From assembly GCA_037501455.1 (NCBI GenBank), contig CM074856.1, positions 99,231,001-99,295,000 on the forward strand: a DNA stretch of 64,000 bases, written 5' to 3'. Numbering within the stretch: the stretch's first letter is position 1; every line of letters starts with the position of its first letter. Both the position numbers and the translations under genes were made by a program. The notes under the pieces are model-generated. The model was not told the DNA's origin. It saw only the letters and a program-made list of their open reading frames with translations, and searched no databases. Below, piece by piece: positions 22,304 through 33,389 of the stretch. This stretch comes from Lantana camara (taxonomy: Eukaryota > Streptophyta > Magnoliopsida > Lamiales > Verbenaceae).

Positions 22304-25300
22304 TGCAACATCCCGCTCGTCCGGTAGTACAGGTACACACTCTCGAGAGTGTTTCCTATGCACATTATTTATTTATTTATGCCTTTACATGATTACTTAA
22401 TTGTTTATATGCCTAATTGATGATTTGAATAATTATTTGTTTCACTTTGTTAAGTAATTTGTTCGTTTTGACCCCTTTTGATTCCCCGTTCGATCCGTGT
22501 GACCTCGTATTTGTTCCTAAGTATTTGACTACATGATATGCATGAAATATGTTTGTTATGAATTTGTCTACATGTTCGTTTTAAGTTTTTGAGTTTGTTT
22601 GATACGGTTTTGAACCGTTTTATTTGTCAGGGACATAAGGGCCTAACTTGTTTTAGCGCACCTTGTGTTCCGGAAGGCATATATTGGGCTCGGGAATTCG
22701 GATTTGAATTCCGAAAGAAGCGTCGGACTCATAAAGAAGAATGGAAGCTTTAGAACCTGACTTTGTAATTTTTAAAGCCCGTTTGATCCTGCAAATTTCG
22801 CCCGAAACACGACCCGTTTGACAGCTTTGCCATGTTCGCCCATTTTAATCATATCCGACACGTTTCTTAACCGAATCACCCCAAACTTGAACCCATATGA
22901 CCCTAACTTAACCCCCTATACACCCATTTTCTTCCCATTTCAGATCCAGCCAAGTAAGAACAAGAGAAGCAGCAGTTTATACCGAGAGAGAGGAGGAAGG
23001 GGAAAACACTATTCACTTGGGCCATTTCTTGATCAATACACATCCGATTTGCCTCAAATTGGAAAGGTAAGTCCATGAATATATTCTCCATCCTTTCCTC
23101 TTTCTTTGGACTCCTTATTTGCTAAATTTCATTGAGAATTGATTGAGTTATGGATGTTATGATGAATAGTATGGGTTTGGCGCAATTTCATGAGTTTGGC
23201 ATGATTTCTCTTGATCCTTGTTTGTTTAATGCATCATTTATGAACCTAAGACATCCATTATTATTTTTATGAACTCATTTCAGTTGGTAGGTGCATTTAT
23301 TTGAGGATACCATTAATGCTATGTTTGAGAAAATGAAGAACAAGTCTGTTTGATGCCTTCTCTTCCATTCCTTGCATGATTGGTTCGATTTTTGCATGTT
23401 ATATGACTTGAATTTGATATATATTTGTTGTATGATCTTTCCCTTGCATGCTAGCATGAATTAGGATGGTTTTTGGTTGAGATTTCGCCCATTTTCCCCT
23501 GTTTTGCTGCTGTCGCGTAACAGGTCGCGGCCGCGATCGCGAGCAGTTCATTTTTGGTCACGACTGCGACCATGGTAGTGGCCGCGACCATTTTCAGTTC
23601 ATTTTTGGTAGTGGATGCGACCCCTTTTTTGCCCAGTTTCGAGTTGTGTTTTTATTGTTGGTTATTTTTCGGTTTGTTCGTGCTTTGCTTGTCTTTCCTT
23701 ACTCTTATATGATTAATATATGATATATATGATATGTTAACATGTCAAATATGTGTTAAGTGTTATGTTATGAATTTTTGACGTGTTTTACGTGCTCGTT
23801 TTTTATTTATGACTTAACACGTGTAATGTGCTACCTTAACATGCGTATATGACTTCATGCTTCGTTTATGTGCCTTGAATGATTTTTCTTTGCCCTTAAA
23901 TGATATGAATTATGTTCCTAACATGTTGAATGATACGTCATGCATGTTATATGAATTTTGTGAATTTATTTTGGTAAGTTTGATGCTTTTACATGCGATA
24001 TGTGACCTAATGTGCGTTATATTCCTTTTATTTGCTAACTTGCATCAATGTGTCATTTTCTGGCCTTGTTTGATATTTGTTTGACTCTTTTGTCATATGT
24101 ATGCATGCCTAGTATGTTCTATGTTGTGTTATGTTCGATGCATGAACTTTATGGATTTCATTTAGCATGATTTTGGAGACATATGATTTAATATGAACTT
24201 GCTCGCGTTATATGTTAATGCATTGCATCTATTATGCATCTTTTGCATTTGTTTGCATATGCCGAGCGTCTATATGGTTCGTTTGTGAGTCTAAGTCCGT
24301 CTTTCATCCTTTGTGTTGTTCAGAGCTTTGTTTCGAGGGAAGGAGGTGGTCTCTTAGGTGTGTTCCGGTTCGTATTGTTCGTTGTGGTCGACAAGGTGAG
24401 GTTTCTTTCCTTTAGTTATTACGACCTACAACCCTTGATGTGATTTAAGCCCGCATGTGACCTATGTATATGTATACGTATTTAGATATATGTTTGACAC
24501 GTATTTTGTGGGATTTTGGCCCCTTTGGTTATGAAATATTTGAAAATGCTTTTACGTATATTTATGAATATTTTCGTTTGTTTGTTTTGAAAAGAGTTGG
24601 TGTGTGTGTTTTGAAACCGCGAGTTGTGTTTTGAAAATTCTGTTGGACTTTGAAAATTATGATCTTTCGAACAATTTGAACAATTTGATTATTATGATTG
24701 GTCCCCGGAGATTTATGCGAAGGAGACCCGGGACGGTGCGGGCCGTCGGGTAGTCCCTAGCATGCTCTCCACACTTAAGGATCAACCCGGAACCCACTAG
24801 GAGGTTAGTGGGGGATGGAATCCTTGGGTGTGAGTGTCATGAAACTCACGACCCTGACATGGGAATCGATGATTAGGGTAGGAACAACCCTTCCATCACC
24901 GGAGTAGAGGTATGTGTATTTTAATTATGTTTTCTTATGATTTATGATTCTGATTTTAAGTTTGAACGGAGTTAGGTGGTCTGAAATTCGTCCTCGCCGA
25001 GTTGTGTGTTTGATTATGAAATTAATTTGTGAAATGGGAGTGGACTTCTAATTATTAAAATTGGTTGATTTTGGCCTTCGGCCTTAACTCTTTTCTATAT
25101 ATACTAGCACTGGTTAAAATGTTTTGGCATGCAACAACCACGCCCCGGTTCATGAATTTCCTTATTTCGAATATGCTCTGAATTATGTATATGTATGTGT
25201 GAGTGTGTTAGCCCCCTCATCAGTCGTTGGGACTGACCCCTCCTCGTTGTTTTCTTTCTTCCTTTTTATTTCTTTGAGTTTTCATGTTCGAGATCCGGTT

Positions 25301-25704
25301 CGAGCTAGGCGGTGGTTTCTTTTGAGTTGTTCGAGTCTAGTTCGGGTCTTTTGCATCTTTACTTTTCTGCATTGGTACTATGTATAAGATATTTATGGAA
25401 TTTGGTTATATTTGATTTGAAATTAGAATTTAAGCTTGTATGATTTATTTGGCCTTGGATGGGCACAATGTGTATAATTTGTAATAATTCAAGTTTGTGT
25501 GTTGTATTTGAATCCTGGTGCTTCCGCATTTGATTTTGATTTTATTATACGCACTCTGTATTAGGGTCTAGACCGCCTAGCTAGTGTGTGGATTTTTGTT
25601 TGTCACCGGTTCGCTGTAGCTTGGTGCGTGTGCGGAGTCTCCATTTCGTTACACGTGTCGGCTATAGTGCGGGGGGTGTAGTGCTCTGCGCTCCGGGTGC
25701 TACA
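22304..25704 (+). repeat. 3' LTR of the gag-bearing element (3401 bp)
   Basis: Starts TGCAACATCCCGCTCG, with one T-to-C change in the usual TGTAACATCC, and ends CTCCGGGTGCTACA. It repeats the whole layout of the 5' LTR: U3 block 22687-22714, donor-like site 23066, palindromes 23523-23622. Confidence 0.95.
23523..23622. repeat. Palindrome array, 3' LTR copy
   Basis: Units at 23523-23538, 23556-23571, 23574-23589 and 23607-23622. They differ from the 5' LTR array by single bases such as TAGCGG to TAGTGG. Confidence 0.9.
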
Positions 25705-25709
25705 GAAAC
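25705..25709. other. Target-site duplication GAAAC (right)
   Basis: Matches 15991-15995. Confidence 0.95.
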
Positions 25710-25907
25710 ATAAATACATAACATAAGTAGAGTATGCGACAAATGCATCCTAACACTACTAGACTGAAAAGTGTGACTTGGAAGACTCACTTCCCCCCTA
25801 GCTTAAGCCAAAAGAACCTGCAACTAAAAGATAAAACGAGGGGTCAGTCAACTGACTGAGCGAGGGGGCTAATGCACACCCACACACTAAATATAGATAG
25901 AGCATAG
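25710..25907 (-). repeat. Ty3 LTR family B, continuation, truncated
   Basis: Resumes the B LTR after the insertion (ATAAATACATAACATAAG, matching 55735 onward). It ends at 25907, where a different sequence begins. Together with 15612-15995 it is about the last 580 bp of a B LTR. Confidence 0.88.
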
Positions 25908-26380
25908 TGCTGGGAGGCGGGCCCAGAACAGTAGCATTCCGGGACCACATTTTAAAATTTTTATTGTAATACAAGTATTAAAATATTTCTAAAACATTTT
26001 AATACAAAGTGGAAGGCTTAGCCGGATCTACTCAAGTATATACATGCAATTGATAATAAATTTTAAATCACTTAAGCAGATAAATATCTAACATGCAATT
26101 AACACTTAAGAGCACATAATTTATCATGATTAAAATAAAACAACTGTAAAATATTACCGTACTGCAAACATGGCTATCTAATGGCAATTTTCCAGCTCCC
26201 GAATTCACCTCCCGAGAATCCGATACCCGATCTCCTCGTGAAACCGACAGAGCTTCCCTGCAATAACCCCAGGGACACCCTCGGAGTGTGGGCTCCGAAC
26301 GTATTTCTCTAAATACTTAGAGAAAATAAAACTTTAAACTAGGAAACCCTTTTCAGGGTTTAATCTCCCGAAATTAGGCG

Positions 26381-26389
26381 TTTTATATA
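26381..26389 (-). promoter_or_regulatory. TATA box of LTR G
   Basis: Minus-strand TATATAAAA followed by CGCC, about 300 bp downstream of the ACGT-rich region. Confidence 0.55.
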
Positions 26390-26639
26390 AACACCTAATT
26401 AAAATTAATTCCAAAATCAATCGGAATTAACTAGGAGAAAAGGGATATGGTTTCAAAGCTAAGGATTAGCCAAAACCTCTCCCAAAACTGAATGAGAAAT
26501 GAGGGAGGGGGGTCAGCCTATTTTTAGGCAAATATACGAGGGCAAAACGGTCATTTTGGATACAAAAGCAAGGGCAAAATGGTCATTTCACAACCCACTT
26601 GCGTAGCCAACTTGTATACGAAAACCAAGATGACCACGT

Positions 26640-27030
26640 TCAAGGTCTCGTCGCCACGAATCCAGCGCCGCCGAGCACGCACGCGCCCCCACGTGTCGCC
26701 TTGTATTGTACCCTCGGCTAGGGTTTGGTGCTGACGTGGCCGATTCCCGTGCCGCTACGTGTCCGGGTCCGGTCAGGCCCGAAGCCGGACCCGGCCCGAC
26801 CCGAAATCGGACCCGGTCCGACCCTACCCGGGAACCCGAACCGTTGGCCGCCCCGTGACCCGTTGACCGACCCGATCCAGATAAATCTGGACCGTTGGTT
26901 CGCGCTGACGTGGCGCGATCTGGGCCATCCATGTGTCGCACACGTGGAGTGCCACGCGGCCGCCCAGTCAGCGCCACCTGGACCCACCTTGCTGACATGG
27001 CATACGACGTCAACTGCCACGTCATCACCG
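26640..27030 (-). promoter_or_regulatory. Cluster of ACGT-core motifs in GC-rich DNA
   Basis: Contains CACGTG near 26691 and 26941, TGACGTGG near 26733 and 26909, TACGTG near 26756, GACGTC near 27007 and GCCACGTCA near 27016. ACGT cores are the usual bZIP binding sites of plants. Between them are repeats of GGACCCG and CCGACCC words. Confidence 0.5.
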
Positions 27031-27032
27031 AA

Positions 27033-27053
27033 TTTTTTTTTTTTTTTTTTTTT
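27033..27053. repeat. Poly(T) run, 21 bp
   Basis: Uninterrupted T run within LTR G. Confidence 0.95.
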
Positions 27054-27525
27054 GATGAAAATTTTATTTTCTCCAAAATAAAATTCCGGACATTTCCAAC
27101 TCTTTGGAACTTTAATTTATTTTCTTCCTTGGCCATTTTCAAACTCTTTGAAAATTCATTTCTCTTTCTCCTTTTAATATTTTATCTTTAGGTTTTTAAT
27201 TGGGGCTTGCAGGGGGACCTGCAAGACTAATTAATTTTAGCTCCAAACGGGTTAATATATTATCATCTCATAATAGTAATTAATTACCGTTTAATAATAT
27301 TTAATTCCACTAAATAAATATTGTTGAACTCTAAAATTAATTAAATTATTCACGAATTTCTCGATCTAGAATGATTTCGCATTTTACTCCTCCGTGTAGA
27401 TATCCATGAAAAGTAAAGTGCAACTACTATCATTTATTTTTCATCTCTAATTTGAAATTTATTAATTTGTCTTAAGTTCAAATTCTCTGTATGTGAAACA
27501 CATTCAACATACAACTTCGGTGACA

Positions 27526-28560
27526 TTATCAGATTGGAAACGACTTGTCACACTAAGTGCATAAGCCACATCCGGTCGAGTACATAACATTGCATACATT
27601 ATGCTACCTATTGCTGACGCATAAGGTGTATAAGTCATTCTCTCCTTCTCAAGGTTAGTCTTAGGACACATCTTCTTTGAAAGACATGTTCCTACACTCA
27701 TAGGAAGGTTCTTAACCTTTGCTGACTCCATATTGTATCTCTTCAATACCTTGTCAATGTACATCGACTGTGATAGTCCTATAACCTTCTAGATCTATCT
27801 CGATAGATTTTAATTCAAAGGATATAGGACGCATCACCAAGATCTTTCATCTCGAATTGGTTCGATAACCATAACTTAGTCACTTTCATATCATCCTTCG
27901 AATTCCCAATAAGAAGGATGTCATCAACATAAAGTACTAAGAATTGCACTGAGGTCTCCAATTCCTTTCTATACACACATGATTCATTCGAAATTTGGAT
28001 GAGGCCAAACGCTTTGACTGATTCATCAAATCGAATGTTCCAATTCCTAGAAGCCTGTTTCAATCCATAGATTGATCTCTGGAGTTTGCAAACCTTTTGC
28101 TCACTCCCACTGAATGTGAAACCTATGGGTTGCTCCATGTAAATATCTTTATCAATGTCACCATTGAGAAAGGCAGTTTTCACATCCATTTGCCATATCT
28201 CATAGTCATAATATGCAGCAATGACAAGCATGATCCGAATAGACTTTTGCATTGCAACTGGTGAGAAGGTTTCATCAAAGTCCACGCCGGGTCTTTGAGT
28301 GAATCCTTTTGCAACCAGTCTTGCTTTGTAGGCTACAATGCTTCCATCAACTCCAAGCTTTCTCTTAAAGATCCATTTGCAACCTATGGGTTTGACCCCA
28401 TCAGGTAAATCTACCAAGGTCCAAATTTGGTTGGAGTTCATGGAATCCATTTCGGATTTCATGGCTTCTTTCCACTGTTCAGAGTCAGAGTCTGAAAGTG
28501 CCTCCTCATATGTTAGAGGATCATTATCCTTTTGAGAGATCTTATGGAAGACTCTGGCTG
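27526..28560 (-). pseudogene. Copia 1 reverse transcriptase and start of RNase H
   Basis: The open frame 28462-27815 holds nearly the whole Ty1/copia reverse transcriptase: KWIFKRKLG, YKARLVAKGFTQ, FDETFSPVA, MDVKTAFLNGD, YGLKQASRNWN and the catalytic YVDDILL near 27925. It ends in a stop at 27815 after FEMKDLGDASYIL. After a frame change, 27764-27526 gives the connection (MYIDKVLKRYN, MCPKT, YASAIGSIMYAM, RPDVAYALS) and ends at FQSD. The enzyme copies element RNA into DNA. Catalytic residues are present but the frame is broken and the C-terminus lost. Confidence 0.93.
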
Positions 28561-29340
28561 TCTAGGAGTGCGTTCAAAACGCCTTAGAGGAGGATTTATG
28601 TGTGTATCGAAATTCATGATTGGTTGTGGTTGATCAGAAGGGGATGTTTCTTCAGTGGGTGGCGTGGGCTCACTTTGTACTTCCTTTAATTCTATGATCT
28701 TGCCTTTCTTTTCTTTAAGGAACGGTTCCTCAAGAAGGTAGCATTTCTGGAAACAAACACCTTTTGCTCAGATTGATCATAGAAGTAGTATCCTATGGAT
28801 TCCTTAGGATAACCTACAAAGTGGTATAAGTTAGAACGAGATTCTAACTTATCTCCCACTGTCCTCTTCACGTAAGTAGGACAACCCCAAATTCTTAAGT
28901 AAGAATAACTAGGGATTTTACCATGCCACATTTCATAGGGCGTTTTAAGGACTGACTTAGAGGGAACTAGATTCAAAATCTTTGCTGCACTTTCTAGGGC
29001 ATAACCCCAGAAAGAAGGTGGTAAGTCAGTGAAACTCATCATGGAACGAACCATATCGAGTAGAGTTCGGTTCCTTCTCTCAGAAACTCCATTGAGTTGA
29101 GGAGTTCCCGGAGGAGTCTACTGAGAGATAATCCCATTATCTTTGAGATGATTAAGGAATTCTTCACTAAGATACTCGCCTCCTCAATCAGATCGAAGTG
29201 CTTTGATCTTGTGACCAGTTTGGTTCTCAACCTTCTTTTGAAATTCTAGGAATTTCTCAAAAGGTTCAGATTTATACTTCATTAAGTATATATAACCATA
29301 CCGACTAAAGTCATCGGTAAAGTTATGAAATACTGATGAT
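28561..29340 (-). pseudogene. Copia 1 integrase core and C-terminal part
   Basis: Pieces in different frames. 29054-28692 gives SFTDLPPSFWGYALESAA and YEMWHGKIPSYSYLRIWGC, which follow the catalytic core in plant copia integrases, then FYDQSEQKVFVSRNATF. Upstream (29230-29039) the GEYLSEEF and PPGTPQLNGVSERRNR-like part is present in another frame with stops. At least three frame changes or stops lie in this segment. Confidence 0.85.
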
Positions 29341-29800
29341 TGTTTCTTGTGCTTACACTAAGCGGTCCACAAACATCAGAATGGATCAAATCCAAGACCT
29401 TAGTGGCACGTTCCACAGTTCCTTTAAAATGAACTTTGGAAATCTTTCCTTTGAGACAAGATTCACAAGAAGTTAACTCTTTGAGATCATTTTCAGAGAA
29501 TGATCCTAAATTGTTTATCTTTCTAATTCTGTTCTTGGAAATGTGTCCTAATCTAGCATGCCATAAGGGAGCTGAAACTTTGTCATCTCTCTTATGCTTT
29601 GTTTCTCGTTGTATATTCATAATATTGATATTCTGAGTTAGATAAAGTCCATTACTTAGAGTACCGATGTGAACGGAAGAGTTGTTCCGTTTTATAAAGT
29701 ATTTACCATTCTTAATATAAGTTGCATAACCTTCACAATCTAAAATTGGAACAGAAATTATATTACGAATAATGCTCGGTACATAAAGGACTTTATTCAA
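29282..29800 (-). pseudogene. Copia 1 pre-integrase zinc domain and integrase start
   Basis: Holds NKVLYVPSIIRNIISV, then the HHCC zinc module (LWHARLGHISKNR with CESCLKGKIS) and the integrase opening (DLIHSDVCGPL, NNHQYFIT) with the first catalytic Asp region. A one-base loss near 29335 takes the frame off before the TDDFSRYGY-like block. Confidence 0.88.
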
Positions 29801-30629
29801 AACTACCTAAATCTAATCTAATTGTGCCTAAAGCTCGAGCTTCAACATTTGAGCCATCGCCGATCTTCAAGACACATTCTTCTTCTTTGAGTTGTTGGAC
29901 TTCACTTAGCATCTGTACATCATTACAGATATGAGTTCCACAACCGGTATCAAGTACCCAAGAACTAGAATTAATAGAAAGATTTATTTCAATGAGAAAG
30001 ATACCTTTCTTTAGAGTAGCCTTGTACTCTGGGCAGTTTCTCCTCCAATGTCCCGCTTTGCCACAATGGAAGCAAACATCCTCTTTCTGATCGGGCTTCT
30101 TCTTTTGGGCCTTCCCCTTCGAAACGCCACCAGTGGGCCTAAGGGGTTTCTTCTTCTTCTTTTGGGCTTTCTTGCCCTTACCTTTAGAAGGCCCAAAAGA
30201 GGAAGATGGAGCATTCACCATCAGAACCTTATTGTCCTTCTTGATCGTGCTTTCAGCAGTCACAAGCTGACTAATCACCTCAGCTACAGTAGTACCAGCA
30301 TGATTCATATTGAAGTTAAGGACAAATGGGTTGAATGATGGTGGGAACGAGGCTAGCAACAAGACCATTGAAAGCTCATCTTTCAGTGGCATGTCCATGG
30401 AAACAAGTTTCTCAGTAAGGGCGAGAAACTTGAGTCCATATTCATGGACACTTGAACCTTCCCTCATTCTCAAGTGGAACAATTCCTTTGAAGCGTTATA
30501 CCTTGTAACACGTTCATGAGGGCGGTATAGTTCCATGGCCTCATGTTGCCTTTGCAAGTCTGGAGACATGTTAGCCAACATAAGGCAACGGGCTTGGAGG
30601 ATCGATACAAGAGGGCTTTTGGTTGCCAT
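29793..30629 (-). pseudogene. Copia 1 gag and protease
   Basis: Open from ATG at 30629. Gag carries LANMSPDLQRQHEAME, VTRYNASKELFHLRM and VISQLVTAEST, a Lys-rich stretch (KGKGKKAQKKKKKP), and a perfect CCHC knuckle (CFHCGKAGHWRRNC). The protease follows with SSWVLDTGCGTHIC, where DTG holds the catalytic Asp. Compared with element 2 it lacks about 60 residues after SIL and about 13 after AME, both without a frame change. It ends in a stop near 29793 at the start of the next block. Function: particle shell and maturation protease. Confidence 0.93.
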
Positions 30630-30835
30630 TTCAAAACACGTAGAGAATCACATAATCTACGACTTAAATGGTAGAACAGAGAACTAGTGAGCATGCAGAC
30701 TTATAACCATATACAAAAGACAAGGTCTTTAATCTAATTTAGCTCCCACTGTTTTTCAAAGATCTATAATTCCTAAAGATCTAAGAGGAACGCGTTTCCC
30801 AATGGGTACTAAGATCCTAAGCATTTCACCTCGAA

Positions 30836-31155
30836 CCCACGACTCGCGGACATTCTAAGTAAAACCCTACGTAGGTACAACTTACCAATTCTAACACCTT
30901 TAGAACTCTTAGTAATTGTTTTTGCATCACCTATCTTTCAATATGGACCCACGACTCGTGCGACATCCATATTTACTTAGGCGTTAAGCTAGACCCATCA
31001 ATCATAAGATTATGATCAAAACTTAGTTCGAACAACCCACGACTCGCGGACATCGCCCTTGCCAAAATTGATCACGAAATATTGATCATTTAAAATGATC
31101 AATTAGGTAACTAAGAACTAATAAGCTCCACTAGCTATCCCACGACTCGCGGACA
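30836..31155 (-). repeat. Four leader copies of a TGTCCGCGAGTCGTGGG motif, ~100 bp apart
   Basis: At 30836-30852, 30948-30965, 31036-31052 and 31139-31155, spacings 112, 88 and 103 bp. The core CCACGA/TCGTGG is nearly self-complementary. Element 2 carries four at matching places. Confidence 0.93.
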
Positions 31156-32459
31156 ATAACTAGCTTCACTTACTAACCTTAAAACCTATTGATGGAATGC
31201 TAGGAATTTAATTCAAAATTTGCATCTCGAATTAAACGCCTATTGTTCGAAATTAGCTTAATATTTAACGGGAATTTTCGAATCAACCGGAGAGTTGTCC
31301 GGTTCGACCTCACCAACATATATGTTATCCAATTTTAATTAGTCTTGATTAATGCAAGTACAACTTAAATGCCTTTCACACAAGCACTTAGCAGATAACA
31401 TGTTCTAGCATGATGCTAGCATGTGATGATCATGGGTTCTACCTATCTTATGCGTGATATGTGGGAGCCACTCCACAGTCACAAGTTCTAACATACATGC
31501 CATATAAACAGTTTAAATCACATAAGGGAAAGCAGTAACAAAATACGCGCCCTATCCCTATTACATTTTCAATTGAGATTCCGGATCCACTCCCTAACAT
31601 TTTGAGGGGTCTTCACTTATGGCCTCCTTGTTACTTGAATGTGGTCCATCTTACTCCATGGGTGAATTGTCTCCAAAATGAAAATAAAACCTCACCACCT
31701 ATTCTACTCTCAAAAAATGAAAAAGTACTGAAAAGTAATAAGGCTCAATCTTCATATTGGCCTTAGACAAATACACGGGGCATACCCCGGCCTCAAAACA
31801 GTAATATGGAAAGCCACATAATAAATCACATAACAGTACGCACATAAGTGAGGCTCCAACCTCAATTGAAAAACGCAACTATAGGGCTCCAACCCCAATT
31901 TAAATCATCCATGTGTATAAATTAAAACCATACACAAGTCTAAACCCATGATCACCTAACATGCATAAATTGCAAGAATTTAAATTTAACCAATAAATTA
32001 AAATTCTCGCTTTAAGCTCTGTTAGCTTAAAAAACGACTTAGATGCAATTCTTGTTCAAGAGCCTTTTCTATAAAACCCAAAAAACTATAAACTAATAAA
32101 ATTCCAATTAATTTCTGAAAATTAATAATTTTATTCTTTCAATATTTTCACAAAAAAAAGTTTGCAATTTTCCAAAAATTTAAATCGCTTAATTTTTCAA
32201 AATCGCAATTTAAATAATTATTTTAAAAAATAATTCAAATTTAATAAAACAAAATTTTACAGAAAAATTACATGGAGATTTCAAGGACCGAAAATACGAA
32301 AACATGAAAACACGAAATCCGGGCCTGAGACGATGCAGGATTTCCCGCCCGCCGCGCAGCAACGCGCGTTAGGCGCCCGCACCTGTGCGGTGATTGCCGC
32401 GTCCTTGTGCCCATTGCGTGGGGCGTGGGCAGCCAGTCCCGTACGTCCTTGGGAGGATG

Positions 32460-32579
32460 CTCCCGCGCGGTTGCGGGAGGTGCTAGGCGGGACGGCCCAC
32501 GCGGTTGTGGGATGTGTGGGCAGTGACTCCCGCGAGGTTGCGGGATCGTCGTGTGGGCAGTCCCGCACGGTCGCGGGAC
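32460..32579. repeat. Copia 1 leader hairpin array (CTCCCGCAACCGCGCGGGAG type)
   Basis: Units at 32460-32479, 32495-32512, 32527-32546 and 32560-32579. In sense orientation the first is CTCCCGCAACCGCGCGGGAG, with 7-bp arms. Element 2 has a nearly identical consensus. Confidence 0.92.
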
Positions 32580-32917
32580 TGGTGGGCGGCGGCGATTGGC
32601 GAGGCCTCGCGTGCTATGCCTTAGCACGCGCGAGCCTTGCCTCTTTCGTTCGCAGCGCGATTTCGTGTTTCGTATATCAGGTTTCTCAAAACCAGTTCAA
32701 TCCAAAATTTGAAAAATACGATTTAAACAAATTTCAATTTAAAACGATTTTCAAAAACACGATTTTCAAAAATAGTTTTTGAAATCCAAGGAAAAATTAC
32801 AGTTTCGTATTTTATGCTTTCTAAAAGAACTCAAGAATACTCAATATGCATTTAGGCCTAAGAATTTCTACCAAATTCAAAAAAATTGAGATGAATCAGA
32901 AACACGATTAACGAGGT

Positions 32918-32930
32918 GGCTCTGATACCA
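32918..32930 (-). other. Copia 1 primer-binding site, initiator Met-tRNA type
   Basis: Minus-strand TGGTATCAGAGCC, 2 nt from the LTR end at 32933. Confidence 0.92.
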
Positions 32931-33301
32931 CTTGTTGGACAAACGGAATCAGAAAGCAGCGGAAATTTAAAAATTTTCCAACAAAAGGATCGAAAACTCG
33001 CAATCATGAATCCAAATTCGTAGAGATTAGAAACTTACTTTTCAATAATCTCTCTTGAAGCGTTTCAAGACACCCAAGAAAGCTCTTCTCACGGCTTGAT
33101 CCTCTCTCCTTGGTAAAGCTCGAATCATTGAAACTTCTAACTTGAAGCTCTCTAGAGATAATCTACCAACTTCACTACAATCTAACTAGTAAGGATGCTA
33201 GTTCTCTAGTTAGTGTTTAGGCTTAAGCTAGGGTTTATGTGATCTTGGAGAAAGGATGGTGTTCAACATATGAACCAAAAGAATTGTCAATTACCCTCTA
33301 A

Positions 33302-33327
33302 GGGGAGCTCGAGCTCCCCTATATATA
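33302..33327 (-). promoter_or_regulatory. Copia 1 LTR TATA box abutting an 18-bp palindrome
   Basis: The palindrome GGGGAGCTCGAGCTCCCC at 33302-33319 directly follows the TATATAT run on the minus strand, as at 5742-5768. Confidence 0.75.
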
Positions 33328-33389
33328 ATATAGAGAGGGGCGGCCGAACCTAGTCCTTATGGACTAAGGATTTGGTCCCTCTCTCTCTT

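Larger units (their letters stand above)
15996..25704 (+). mobile_element. Complete gag-bearing Ty3 element without pol, 9.7 kb (TR-GAG-like), family A
   Basis: Two LTRs of 3402 and 3401 bp, a primer site at 19406-19423, a gag gene, a relic of pol, a polypurine tract at 22290-22301, and 5-bp flanking repeats GAAAC. The internal region is only 2.9 kb. The structure fits the plant 'terminal repeat with gag' non-autonomous class, for which the family name is knowledge and the assignment is inference. A second copy with the same internal organisation lies at 50366-53652. The two LTRs are very similar over most of their length, with more differences in the first 100 bp, so insertion is fairly recent. 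It is inserted inside a family-B LTR. Confidence 0.9.
25908..27525 (-). repeat. Probable Ty1/copia-type LTR G with GC-rich upstream region
   Basis: Flanked by a B LTR on one side and truncated copia pol on the other. On the minus strand it would run from about TGTCACCGAAG (27525) to GCCTCCCAGCA (25908). A TATA box TATATAAAA is at 26389-26381. Upstream of it lie a 21-bp T/A run (27033-27053) and a GC-rich stretch (26640-27025) with repeated CGGACCCG words and many ACGT cores. No target-site repeat, primer site or polypurine tract was found, so both ends and the class are tentative. Confidence 0.5.
30630..32932 (-). other. Copia 1 untranslated leader (2.3 kb) with primer site and two repeat arrays
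   Basis: Non-coding stretch between LTR and gag. The primer site TGGTATCAGAGCC is at 32930-32918. A GC-rich island (32330-32650) holds four hairpins, and 30836-31155 holds four copies of a CGAGTCGTGGG motif. The sequence just before gag keeps a pyrimidine-rich tract but has AA where element 2 has the acceptor AG. The leader is colinear with that of element 2. Confidence 0.88.

Noticed and set aside
26588..27142. 184-codon open frame on the minus strand with Arg/Gly/Ser-rich content
   Set aside because: Produced by the GC-rich GACCCG repeat tract, which is open in several frames on both strands; no start context or domain.
25908..27525. Assigning this LTR as the 3' LTR of copia element 1
   Set aside because: Its ends and sequence do not resemble the 5' LTR of element 1 at 32933-34996, and no polypurine tract lies at the junction.
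32268..32782. Overlapping open frames in both strands of a GC-rich stretch
   Set aside because: Shadows of the hairpin array in the copia leader; frames are open because stop codons are AT-rich.
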